Assembly (NCBI GenBank): GCA_903813345.2
Contig: CAIIXF020000006.1
Coordinates: forward strand, 33,517,524-33,581,523
From: Owenia fusiformis
Lineage: Eukaryota; Annelida; Polychaeta; Sabellida; Oweniidae
DNA: 64,000 nt
Reading direction: 5' to 3'
Positions 50,771 to 61,700 of the stretch are shown here, piece after piece. Each line of letters begins with the position of its first letter. Within the stretch, counting starts at the first letter, position 1. Below the pieces are notes generated by a model. It had not been told where the DNA came from and did not search any database. It worked only from the letters and a program-made list of their open reading frames with translations. Made by a program: the position numbers and the translations under genes.

Positions 50771-51974
50771 TCATCATTCATTGTTAATCTTTTGATAATT
50801 TAAAAGCAACAGTTTTAGGAAGCCATATTGTGAATGAAGTATCCAAAAGTGCATGTTCTGAAATGTTAAGTTGAGTAAATCACAATCTGTATATGATACT
50901 ACAAAGTCCATATATGCTACAACACAGTCCATATATGATACAGAGTGCCACCGTGTAAACTGTACATAGTCACCCAAAAAATGAGAAAATGGTGGAATGA
51001 AAATGTAATGAACGATTCTATAGGACAAAACAATGGATTTTACAATGCGTTCAATCAAACTAGAGATAAACTATTTATGTTAGCCATTTTGTTGGAAAAA
51101 TCTGAGGAGTGCAAAAGGAATTTCAGTAAAGAATGATTTTAATGGATAGTCAAGACTTCAGTTCAGATGTTTATGGATTATAGAAATGTTTTTGAAAATG
51201 TTCACACTATTGTCTTTTGTGTTACATAAATTTTCCCAATGCGTTGAATACATTTTTCTCCCAAAGTTTTGTTCTGGATTTTATGTGAACTTTCATCATA
51301 GAATTATATGTTGTTTCGGTGGATATTGACCATTTCTGTGCACATACTTTGTGCATTATTGTACACATTATTGTATGTTATTGTGCATATTCATTGTGCA
51401 CATTGTCTTAATTATAGATTACCTCAAATATTTATGTTTGAAATTGTTGAAAATGTTCACTAGTGTTTGTATGATATCTGTGCTAACCAAAGTCCCTCTC
51501 ATAAAGATACATTTTGTGATATTTATGCAGTAATTTATATAGGGTGAACAGAATATATTATTATGAGAGGTTATATGTTGAACTGCTGTATGTATGGCTG
51601 TATATTAAGATAATCATGGTGTACATATTTGAACATAGGTGGCACCACCAGACAATATATGCAGATGGCCTACTAGACTAGTAGAGACACCTATGTTCAG
51701 AATTATAAATACATAGCAACGCTGTTGTAATTAGATGTCAGATTTGTATGAATTTTACAACAGGAGAAAATATTTTACTCCATCTATTTTCAAGTCTTAT
51801 TTTATACACTGGTCACTGGTATTGAAGTTGTATGTGTATCTATATCTACCAGTGGTTGCAGTTTGTAAACACATCATCAAATAATCATTCTAATATTTCC
51901 AAGATTCAACAGGGGGCATGCTTTGAAGCGCATAGAGTGTAAAGAGACAGGGGAGAACCATGAGATATGTGTGT
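50771..51974. other. no feature recognised
   Basis: AT-rich sequence between two arrays. Short open frames only, without domains or matching splice sites. Confidence 0.5.
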
Positions 51975-52425
51975 GAATCATAAAGTCATGTGAGAATCAT
52001 GAGATCATGGGAGAACCATATGAGATCATGGGAGAACCATATGAGATCATGGGAGAACCATATGAGATCATGGGAGAACCATATTAAATCATGGGAGAAC
52101 CATATGAGATCATGTGAGAACCATATCAGACCATGGAAGAACCATATGAGATCATGGAAGATCCATATGAGAATCATATGAGATCATGTGAGAACCACAT
52201 GAGATCATGGGAGAACCATATGAGATCATGGAAAAACCATATGAGATCATGTGAGAACCATATGCGATCATGGGAGAACCATATGAGATCATGGGAGATC
52301 CATATGAGATCATGTGAGAACCATATGCGATCATGGGAGAACCACATGAGATTGTGGGAGAACCATATGAGATCATGGGAGAACAATATAAAATCATGGG
52401 AGAATCATGACATGGGAGAACCTTG
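51975..52425. repeat. tandem repeat, 21-bp unit, ~20 copies
   Basis: The unit is CATGGGAGAACCATATGAGA plus T, with variants GTGAGAACC, GGAAGATCC and GCGATC. The 21-bp period keeps several frames open on both strands, but no protein is implied. Confidence 0.92.
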
Positions 52426-55106
52426 TAATTGTTGAGGACCTACCCTTTCTACCACCTTTATATATAGTCTCAAATAAGGCTAGGGGTATTAAATTTTGTT
52501 TAGCTTGCAAAGTTTTGTAAAATCAGGAAACAAGACTTTTTCTCATTTCAGAAATTTACTCCTCCCCCTTCCCTGCTCCTTATGTAATAACACAATGTGA
52601 AAATCTTAATCTTTTGAATACCAGTGACAGAAATATCACATAAATTCCCAATAAAATAGTCCCAACTTGACAAATTTTTCCAATTTAGTATTTACACAAA
52701 TTGTGTGTTTGAGTGTGTATACTTGGCCAGTTTCACTAACTACATCAAAATGAACACCAAATACTGTTTATTGGGGAAAAAAGAGGTGAAACTCATAAAA
52801 ATGAAAAATGCTGTAGTATTCAACAGATAAACTTTTTAAATTTTATGTTTTTATTTTATCTTATTTAAAATAGATAGATACTCTTTAGAAAATCGTGAGT
52901 ATAGAATACATTTCTGAAACACTTCTTGATGGGTTATGTATCTATTTGATGTAAGGTTGTATATTATTATACCATTGTGTTCATAAATGTAAAGGGTGAT
53001 CATAAAGTATCTTTACAATTATAATACAGTGTGGACACCCTGTATTTATCATAACATTAGATTAACTCAGGCATTGAAATCCTAATTCATCTCATTAAAT
53101 TCAGGATAATTCAGCACCTCATAATCCAAAATAAGTTATTTTAATGCACTGTACTTAGAAATATACACTGTCTGCACTAACATAAAGAACACCTAACACA
53201 TTTTTTTAAAATTACCTCAACTCAGATTAAAGAACATTAATAAAAGTTCTTGTTAATGAGGGACTACGCAAATCAATAACTAATAATTACAAATTATCAT
53301 TTTTATTATGTTTATTAGGTTATTGTATGATTTAAAACATTTTTATTTACCTAATACTTAGTACACGGGGCATAACATGTGCCAGGACAATAACTCAACC
53401 ACAAGGGACCATGTTATTGTTCGAATACTATCTCCTTGTATTAGTTATTAATCTGTGTAGTCCTTGTAAATTACAATCTATACATTGCATGGTGCGCTGA
53501 TTCTGAATACCTCTCATGATTTTTGTGATTTCTAAAAAAGAGCAATTTTGGCCAATATATTGCCTCGGATGTGTTTGTCTATATGATAGTACTAGCATAA
53601 TACTTGACAAATGACATTTTTGGAAAATCTCTAGCTCCTGATAAAACTGTATATTTATGTTGAACAATTATCTTTAACCACTTACTTTAAAAATAATCTT
53701 TTTTAAAAGATGGCCAAATGAGCCTTTAATGTGAAGAAAAGTGTTCAAGTATTTCGCATGTTTATATGGTAGGAGTGGTCACATGTACAAGGTTGTTTGA
53801 GAGTATCGCCATCTTCACTCTATGATACAAATGCCATTCTAGTACTATTGTGTATCAAACTTGATTTGCCAGTATTGTACCTCATATTCAGTATTGTACC
53901 TCATTAAATACTGTATCTTATATTCAGTACCTCATATTCAAATGAATGTAAATTAATGTTATCAGTCTCACACACTACCCCAAAACTTGACCATTTATGA
54001 TAATTTGAGCGTTCTCTGAATGTGTCCATTTCCTCAATTTGAAGATTGCCTCACTTTGGGTTTAATTGGGGCTGTGCCATTAACTGTAAAGTGATATTAG
54101 TATGGTGCACAGCGACCAATGGAGGTATTGTCACATTTTAACGGATGAACATTTTCTGGGGTTGTGTGCTATACTGAGTAGTGATATATTGTCATCTGTA
54201 AAGAGCACTTGTGTATGATATTGTGAAATTATTTATAGAGTAGTGATTAGACATAGATTCATGTATTCATGTAAGTGTAGCTGTCACATAGAATAAGAAG
54301 AAAATAAAAAAGAATATAAAATATTAAAAAATATGAATGCATAGTTTTCTTTTTTTGGTTGATAATATTAATCAAAAATTTGAATGTTTGTTGTTGAAAC
54401 TAAAGAGGCCAGAATTAATATGAGATTTACAAGATTCCGAAACATCTTGAGGACCCCCCCCCCCCCCCCCCACCCCCCATTTCATTACAAATGGGCTTAA
54501 ATATATTGTTAAAGTCATGATCATATGATATGTAAGACTAGGGGGCCTTCTTGTGTCAGCCAATTAAAGAATAGAAAAGAGGCATATTTAGACAAGCCCT
54601 CAAATATGATGCACACATCTACATCATGTACATCTATATAGATAAATAGTTGATATGGGTTTAAAAACACACACTTATGTCAAGCACATGTCCAACCCTG
54701 ACCCTCTACTTCAACTGACAGCTCCACATCATTACAGAGATAAACAAAATGTTAAAAACAATCCAATACATCTTATCTGGCATTCTCTTGCACATGCATA
54801 CTTAATATAGCTTTGTACTAAATAATCTCAATGATATATTTGCTTGTACAATAAACTCCTGAATTCAAAATCAATGTGTTGCTAATAAGGAGACATCTTC
54901 TTTTCAAATATTTTAAAAAATCAATGCTTATTTTGAAAGAAAATTGGATCTCTTGGAATAGTTAAAGCTATTGTCCAGGTTTCAACCAATCAAAATTGAA
55001 ATTCTGGTGCAAGCAGTTCTATTAAGTTTTAAGATAGCCCTTAAGGCTGTAAATATTTAACAATGAATTTTTTATTAGTGTAACATCTCAATTCCACATT
55101 TCAATC
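52426..55106. other. intergenic stretch, no gene recognised
   Basis: Contains AATAAA hexamers (about 52652, 53238), a short CAGTATTGTACCTCATATT repeat at 53878-53940 and a C-run at 54453-54478. No exon and no clear promoter motif upstream of the carboxylesterase start. Confidence 0.5.
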
Positions 55107-55231
55107 ATGGCTGTTATGTTTCCCATTGTCTGCATGTTAATGGAACTGCTATGTATTCAAGCAATGGGCCTTAATGTTAAAACCAAGTTTGGAATGGTCA
55201 AGGGTATCACCACAGGAAAGGCTAATATCTG
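55107..55231 (+). CDS. carboxylesterase exon 1 (signal peptide)
   Basis: Start ATG in CAATCATGG (G at +4); donor TG|GTAAGT, phase 2 out. It encodes the signal peptide and the first strand [11 protein letters not shown]. Confidence 0.88.
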
Positions 55232-58200
55232 GTAAGTTTTAATAATTGATATCTTTAGTTGTTCCAAATACATGCACAGAATTCTAATTATGTAACATCT
55301 AAAAAGCAACAAGGGGAAAGGAACTAAAATAGAGGCCATTAAATTAACAATATTGATTCAGCAATATGAAGATAGTATGCACACATGGTATGAGCGGACA
55401 GATCAAATGAATGACCTTGACAATCAGATCAGAGGAACTGAAATGTTATCTGATTATTTACATCAATTCAATAATCATATTACATGATAGATGGCACTCT
55501 AATTGCAGGTATGGTATACCATATGCTGCTCCCCCTGTGGGTGAACTAAGATGGACTGATCCACAACCTCCCAACCCCTGGAACAGTGTGTTGAACTGTT
55601 CCACGCCAGGGGTGGGCTGCCCTCAGACCTGTATGTTGGGAGGAGACTTCTGCCCAACTAAGGTACACTCCCCATCAAAAACTTGGTACTAGAAATCTCA
55701 TTTAGAGCATGTGTTAAGTCTGATTTAAGCCCTGAACCCAGTGCATTGTATGCTGAATCATTCAATTGAAGGTGTTGTTTCCAAATCTTTGCATGACCAC
55801 AATGTATCTTGGGCATGTTGAGTCTTAGACTTAAATTCTTCACACACACTTATCATTTCAAATGTTGCCATTGGTGCCTTTTAATAGGATAACCAATTTG
55901 TGATAACAAATCCTGATACATAGCGAACCTTGTCTTACGAAACCACTCATGTATTTCAGACATCAGAAGACTGCCTCCAACTAAATGTGTTTGCCCCACT
56001 AAAACAGAGCCATCTATTACCAGTGATGGTGTTTATTCATGGTGGGGCATTTTTCTGTGGCATGGGACCATGCAAGGCATTTAATGGTGAAACAATGGTG
56101 AACTCAACTGGTGTTATACTGGTTACCATTAACTACAGACTAGGTATGGTCTTATTTCAGTTACCATTAATTACAGGCTATGGATGGTTTCATTTTAGCT
56201 ACTATTAACTACAAACTTTCTAAGGGACTATGCATTAGAGATGGGCCATTAATGACGTCATGTAATCAGGGGTATTGGAGTTTATGGTATATGGGCCATT
56301 AATGATGTCATAAATTTCAGTTGCACTGGGGTTCATGGTGTATGGGCCATGAATGATGTCATGTATTTCAGTTGCACTGGGGTTCATAGTGTATGGCATC
56401 CTCCTAAGCAGGTGTCCAGAATCTGTACATCCTTCTTCCCCTGCTATAACCAATTTGGAAGCGCCCAGTTTAACTGAATCATATGATCTAATTATGCGCA
56501 ATGGCTTATACACGATTTCTGTCGCAGTGTTGCGACAGCCAATCAGATCGCGAGTTCTTAATCAGGGAAATGGTAACTGCTTATCGCAGGGGGTAAAAAG
56601 AAAGTGATGATCGGAGGATGAGTGTATGGTGAATAAATGATGTCATGTATTTCAGGGGCACTAGGATTCATAATGTATAATGTAATTCAGGGGCACTAAG
56701 ATTCAAAGTTTATGTGGAATTAATGATGTCATGTATTTCAGGGGCATTGGGATTCATTGTGTATGGACAATTAATAATGTCATGTATTTTAGGGGCACTA
56801 GGATTCAAGGTGTATGTGGAATTAATGATGTCATGTTTTTCAGGGCCATAAGGATTCATTATGTATGGACAATTAATGATGTCATGTATTTTAGGGGCAC
56901 TAGGATTTATGGTGTATGGTTCTGGGCTCGGAGCAGCTTCAGGCAACTATGGCCTAAAGGACCAGATCCTTGCCCTAGAATGGGTTCAACACAATATAGC
57001 AAACTTTGGAGGAGATAGATACCAGGTAAAGCTCCTATAAGTTTCTTGTCTATTTATCATAGCATCATAAAATAAAAAAGAAGACATGACCAGGCTCTTT
57101 TTCTCATTATTTTTTTAATCAAATATTTTTTGAAATGAAAAAAAATTGGCATTGATACCATGTGAGACCACGTGATGTTACATTACTTGATTCCAGGTGA
57201 CACTATTTGGCCAGAGTGCAGGAGCCCAGTCAGTGGGTCTACATCTGATGATACCACAGAGTGGATCTCTCTTCCAAAAAGCGGCCATTTTGAGTAATCC
57301 TCTTGGTATCCCAATACAGTCAACTGAAAGTGCCAAGACAATTGCAAATGCTCCTGTTTTCATCCTGAAATGTGAAAACCCAGAAGCACCTGATAAAGTC
57401 ATGCCTTGCCTCAGGAGTAAAACTGCCAAAGAAATTGTTGATGCGCAAATTACATTTGGGGATACTATTGCATTTAGGAGTGCATCATATGTGAGAAAAT
57501 CGCCAAACTATTTCCAGTGGGAAGAGTTATGGACTCCTGTTATTGACAATGATTTGATTCTAGAACAGCCATTGGTAGCCTTCAGAGAAGGGCGGTTTGA
57601 TACGACTAAATCATTGATAATTGGGAATGTAAAAGATGAAGGAAATCTTTTTGTTTATTACGCAATCACTGATAAAATCAATGTCTTGGAATACGAGGCT
57701 GCCATGAAACTAGCATTTCCGAGACACTTTCTTAATGTGAATGAAAAGTACCCCCCAAGTGTAATTAATGATGATAATAGAGAGCAAGTGTCACAAATCA
57801 TCACGGATTATAACTTTATTTGCCCGACTAGAAATGCCACACGCTCGATTGTTTCAATCCAATCAAATATCTATATGTATTTGTTTGACCATGGGGAAAC
57901 TGTAAACCCATCAGATGGATGTGAGCACAAGTCTTGTCATGGTGATGAACTTGAATATACATTTAAGTCTGTAACCTTCAACTCTTATGAGGAAAACGCA
58001 TTATCCTCCACCATGTTAACATATTGGACAAACTTCGCAAAAACTGGAGACCCTAACACGGGATACAATGAGGACTTGAAAAATTTGAATTTATCCAAAT
58101 GGTCAAAATATAACCAGGAAAATAATTGGCCATTTATGCATTTTAAAACTCCAGAGAGTTCACTAGAAACTGATTATGATTCTGTAAAATGTAATTTCTG

Positions 58201-58246
58201 GGACAATGTAGGTTATCCACTGAACATAAGTGACTGGCCTATTTAA
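55107..58246 (+). CDS. secreted carboxylesterase, crystal-protein type (5 exons, 547 residues)
   Basis: Type-B carboxylesterase/lipase, an alpha/beta hydrolase cleaving carboxylic esters. The start [19 protein letters not shown] is a signal peptide, so it is probably secreted or lumenal. Landmarks in order: [15 protein letters not shown]; a Cys-rich loop (GCPQTC, FCPTKTSEDC); oxyanion motif [24 protein letters not shown] with nucleophile Ser205; VKDEGN with acid Glu346; CHGDELEY with base His446. The triad is complete and the length is normal. The loop has no Trp at the choline-binding place, arguing against a cholinesterase. Gln before the serine and the GCPQTC loop fit the crystal-protein-type branch (from memory). 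Exon phases 2, 0, 1, 0 chain cleanly. Substrate unknown. Intron 3 has splice-junction repeats at both ends. Confidence 0.94.
55509..55662 (+). CDS. carboxylesterase exon 2
   Basis: Acceptor CTAATTGCAG, donor AAG|GTACAC (weak beyond GTA); phase 2 in, 0 out. It encodes [14 protein letters not shown] and the GCPQTC loop. Confidence 0.88.
55960..56143 (+). CDS. carboxylesterase exon 3 (oxyanion hole)
   Basis: Acceptor ATGTATTTCAG, donor CTAG|GTATGG; phase 0 in, 1 out. It encodes [24 protein letters not shown] and VTINYRLG. A diverged copy lies at 59252-59393. Confidence 0.93.
56122..56215. repeat. tandem copies of the exon-3 / intron-3 junction
   Basis: The exon end TTACCATTAACTACAGACTA and the following intron start recur as TTACCATTAATTACAGGCTA and CTACTATTAACTACAAACTT, period about 38 bp. 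The first repeat keeps GGCTATGG where the true donor is GACTAGGTATGG, so the copy has lost the GT donor. Confidence 0.8.
56226..56919. repeat. 51-bp tandem units carrying the exon-4 acceptor
   Basis: About nine units, each spanning GGGCACTAGGATTCATGGTG to TGATGTCATGTATTTCAG. The repeat phrase equals the first ~25 nt of exon 4 and its acceptor (ATGTATTTTAG|GGGCACTAGG at 56895). Units at 56250-56400 are the more diverged; unrelated sequence at about 56400-56620 splits the array. The last four units are full length. The unit nearest the exon reads GGCCATAAGG and has an in-frame TAA. Confidence 0.88.
56895..57025 (+). CDS. carboxylesterase exon 4
   Basis: Acceptor ATGTATTTTAG, donor CAG|GTAAAG; phase 1 in, 0 out. 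It encodes [27 protein letters not shown] and FGGDRYQ. Its start is the last element of the 51-bp array. Confidence 0.92.
57197..58246 (+). CDS. carboxylesterase exon 5 (catalytic core and C-terminus)
   Basis: Acceptor TTGATTCCAG, phase 0 in, stop TAA 58244-58246. It carries all three catalytic residues (Ser205 in FGQSAG, Glu346 in VKDEGN, His446 in CHGDEL) and ends NISDWPI with no membrane anchor or retention signal. Confidence 0.95.
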   Translation: MTLFGQSAGAQSVGLHLMIPQSGSLFQKAAILSNPLGIPIQSTESAKTIANAPVFILKCENPEAPDKVMPCLRSKTAKEIVDAQITFGDTIAFRSASYVRKSPNYFQWEELWTPVIDNDLILEQPLVAFREGRFDTTKSLIIGNVKDEGNLFVYYAITDKINVLEYEAAMKLAFPRHFLNVNEKYPPSVINDDNREQVSQIITDYNFICPTRNATRSIVSIQSNIYMYLFDHGETVNPSDGCEHKSCHGDELEYTFKSVTFNSYEENALSSTMLTYWTNFAKTGDPNTGYNEDLKNLNLSKWSKYNQENNWPFMHFKTPESSLETDYDSVKCNFWDNVGYPLNISDWPI

Positions 58247-58478
58247 GTATATAAAATGTGTCTATAACTGCTCTTACAGTATTCAATTCAACTTTAAACC
58301 TTAATAAATTTAATAAGCTAAGATGGAAAAACAGTATATTGTATATCTATTTATATCTATTAGTATATTTCAAAATACATGTCTAAATGTATAGAGTACA
58401 TGTACAATGCACATGTACACATTGTATAGAAATATGTACACTGTACATTGTATTCAGTAATATGTTAATTGTTACAAA

Positions 58479-58484
58479 AATAAA
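58479..58484 (+). terminator. carboxylesterase polyadenylation signal candidate
   Basis: AATAAA 233 nt after the stop, followed by T/G-containing sequence. An earlier AATAAA at 58303-58308 is an alternative. Confidence 0.5.
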
Positions 58485-58734
58485 ATCACTATCTTGTCAA
58501 GTCTTGTTCTAACTAGGTCATTGCAAATATATGAATCTGATTGTCCAGTTTTTTTGGCATTCCTGGTATTATGTTGGGCCTTGTATCCTCTGCCTAATAG
58601 TTCAGTGGAATTTCTTATGAGATGAACTAATATCCACTATTTAGGAATATGACCATGTGTATAACAGTGATAGCATGCATCTATGTTATACCTCTAAGGA
58701 ATATCTTTCAAAATAACTTTCAATAATTGTTTGG

Positions 58735-58793
58735 TCATTTTATTCCCTTAGGTGGATCTTGGTCTTCTAGTGTAAGTATGAACTCCCATTCCT
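58735..58793 (-). CDS. THYN1: THYN1 exon 7 (C-terminus, stop)
   Basis: Acceptor TTTTCCAG; ends TGA at 58737-58735. It encodes EEWEFILTLEDQDPPKGIK, matching human QEEFDFVLSLEEKEPS. The final codons GGA ATA AAA TGA contain an AATAAA hexamer. Confidence 0.9.
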
Positions 58794-61700
58794 CTGGAAA
58801 AGAAATTCCATATTTTAAAATCAAAATATGGAGGAAAAGAGAGAATAACCAAAAAGTATTGTTAATTAAAATATTTAATGTGTATACTATGTACAGTAGC
58901 TACATGTAGTACTGTAGTATACAAGAAACACAATATCATTATCTATTTCATCAACAGGGGTGTCTGAGCCATCATAAAAGAAATACATCACAAGCAATAC
59001 CCACCTTTGGTGACTGGTTGTACAGATAATCTAGCCCTGGTAAATAGGGCTATATTGCTGAGGGGTCCCTTGCTTGCCTTGTGCTCTAAGTGGTAGTGTT
59101 TTAACTCATTCAGTGATATGTATCTCTTCAACATTCGTATATATTTTACATCTACCATGTGCCATCTAGGGTCCTCTTTCTTAGCCGTGCTACATCAAAT
59201 AAAATGAAAGAATTTAAAGCGAATGTGATACTGGAAAAGCCCTGATCCCACTGCCCCACAGGGCCATCTATTACCACTTACCACTTGTATGGTGTTTATT
59301 CATGATGGGGCATTTTTCTGTGGCATGGGACCATGCAAGGCAGTTAACGGTGAAACAATAGTGAACTCAACTGATGTTATACTAGTTACCATTTCCCTGA
59401 TTCAAAGATTTCTTTCCATTTACAAACAAAGCTTTTTTCCATCCACTAACTAAACAAACTTGATAACATGTAGAATTTGGTGTGAAATATATGAGGTGGT
59501 CCCTAAGTACTTACCTATCAAAGTGGACATCTTTCTTATCAAACTGTGTGTGGTCGGGGTATGACTCCTTGACGATCTAGAATGAAACATACATCTTACA
59601 CTCTGAAAATCAATACCTTGGTCTCCATATGGATATGGAACCACTTTTCACCAATTATAGATTTTTTGCACATGAGTAATTTTTTGAACTGAATGCAAAA
59701 ATGTTATTAACTATTTGAAACTGTTTGAACAAGTATTTACTTGTGTATATAAATGTTGCCCTTTGCATTTTTATTATCCTTCTTACTAATTCATATGCTC
59801 AACCAATGATTTATGTATCTTTGATTTCGCATCAAACAGTTGTATGACATGAACAGAGACTGATACAATATCTTACCTCAACAATTCCCGCAATGCCAGG
59901 TGGCTTACAATTACTGTGATAGAAGAATGCTAGCTGACCTACTTTCATTTGGTCACGCATAAAATTCCGCGCCTGAAAGAATTCATAATGAAAATATAAA
60001 TTTTACAATAACAATACAACTTCACAATGGCAATGGCATACTGATTTAAATATTTGAAATGAACAACATAAAATGCGCCACAGGTTCAGTTACTTCATGG
60101 AGGGTATTATTGCTCATTATAGGGCAATGTTATTGTAATTGGATTTAGGGGTCCCTTACTAATTACACTGGACAAAATGTTTCTAAAAGTAGGGGTCATT
60201 GCAACAGCTCCCACTCCGTCAATATGCTTTCAATTTCTGTTTACTTTACATGGAATGAAAGATGAGTATCCACTACTAATGTCCAAGTAAAAATGTATCC
60301 ACAGCAACATGCTGTGTTAAGGCTTTGAAAAGGAGTGGGAACACTTTAATAGTTTAATATACAACCTTTAAATAATTTCTGTATAATTTCATCTCTCTGG
60401 TAAGTACATTTGTAAGTGAAACTACCTTCCTGTGTTCACTTTTAGGGGTTCAATAAACTTAAGGTCAATGGGTCACAGAACTTTGAAAGGTGTTTCACTT
60501 GAGAGATTGTATTGTAAATGTATTACAAAGAGGAGTATGTACATGTAATTCTAAGTGTGCATTCGTTATATACCAAATATCGGACCATCAGCTGAAATAA
60601 TGATTACCCAATTTGCATTTGAATAGATTTTATTGCCCACAGCTGAGAAGTCCGTGAAAGCACCAGCTTCCGAGTGGGGTCGACTTTTGACTCAACAATC
60701 GATTTTATCTGTTTACCTAATCTTTCAAATGAGGTTTATCATTTATAATATCAATAGGCTATCCTGGACCCTGTTGCTTTAATAGCTTTATTGCATGATA
60801 ACTATCTCAAACTAACACCAAATGACAACATGTTCGCTAGAATCTTCATAAAACAGATTATATAATGTTAGTTCACTGCTAGTTGCAATATTTTCTAGCG
60901 AATACACACTAAATGTAAGTCTTGCTTAAAAGACCCTGTACTCCCCCCCCCCCCTTTATCCTTCTCTCTATATCGCCAGGTAAAGAGAGTGAAGGTGACA
61001 CATGTGACAGGGGGGTGGATACAGTCTTTGAGCAAGACTAACTAAATGTGTGTCCATAACTACATACAATATCTATGGTTTGATCTTGACTAACCTGATA
61101 ATTCCTGACCCCATCCCAGCATGCCGTTTGATCTGGTTCCTTTTTGAGGTCTTCAATACCAAACTAAAAACACAAATGTTATTTCAAACAATATTCAATT
61201 CAGTGTCTAAAATAGGGTGTGTATTTTTTCTAAAATGATCACTATTGGTTTACTTTTAGATTCTTATTTTTCCACAAGAAATTGACATGAAGGGAGTAAT
61301 TGCTATGTGCTTGTGGGGATTCTTTTGTTGCTAGAAGTATTCACCGAAAAATATAATATATTGGCATGGAACCATATCACTATATTAAAGTCAATAAAGA
61401 CCCATATTTATTTATAGGGGTAGGGATAATAAATTCAAAGTGTATGGTCTCACACTCACCTTTACATCCACACCCTTTTCCATGCGTGTTTCAGGCTCAG
61501 ATTTCATCAACCAATGAGGGAATACATCATTTGACACAGGAACTTCTTCCAAAGGTTTTTTAGATGATGTCACTTTCTTCAAAGTTTCAGTTGAAACACT
61601 GCCACCAACAGATCCTAAAATGCAATTTCTGAATGTAAATTACATTATCCTATGACAAGTAAGGTTTTGGGTACATAACAGCGGGATATAATGGGGTTAT

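Noticed and set aside
50281-52435. Repetitive open frames on both strands
   Set aside because: Artefacts of repeat periods divisible by three (60 and 21 bp).
56731-57018. 95-codon open frame overlapping esterase exon 4
   Set aside because: It runs through the 51-bp array in a different frame from the esterase and has no homology signal.
55107-58246. Acetylcholinesterase identity
   Set aside because: No Trp at the choline-binding loop position and no C-terminal tetramerisation or anchor sequence. A general carboxylesterase is safer.
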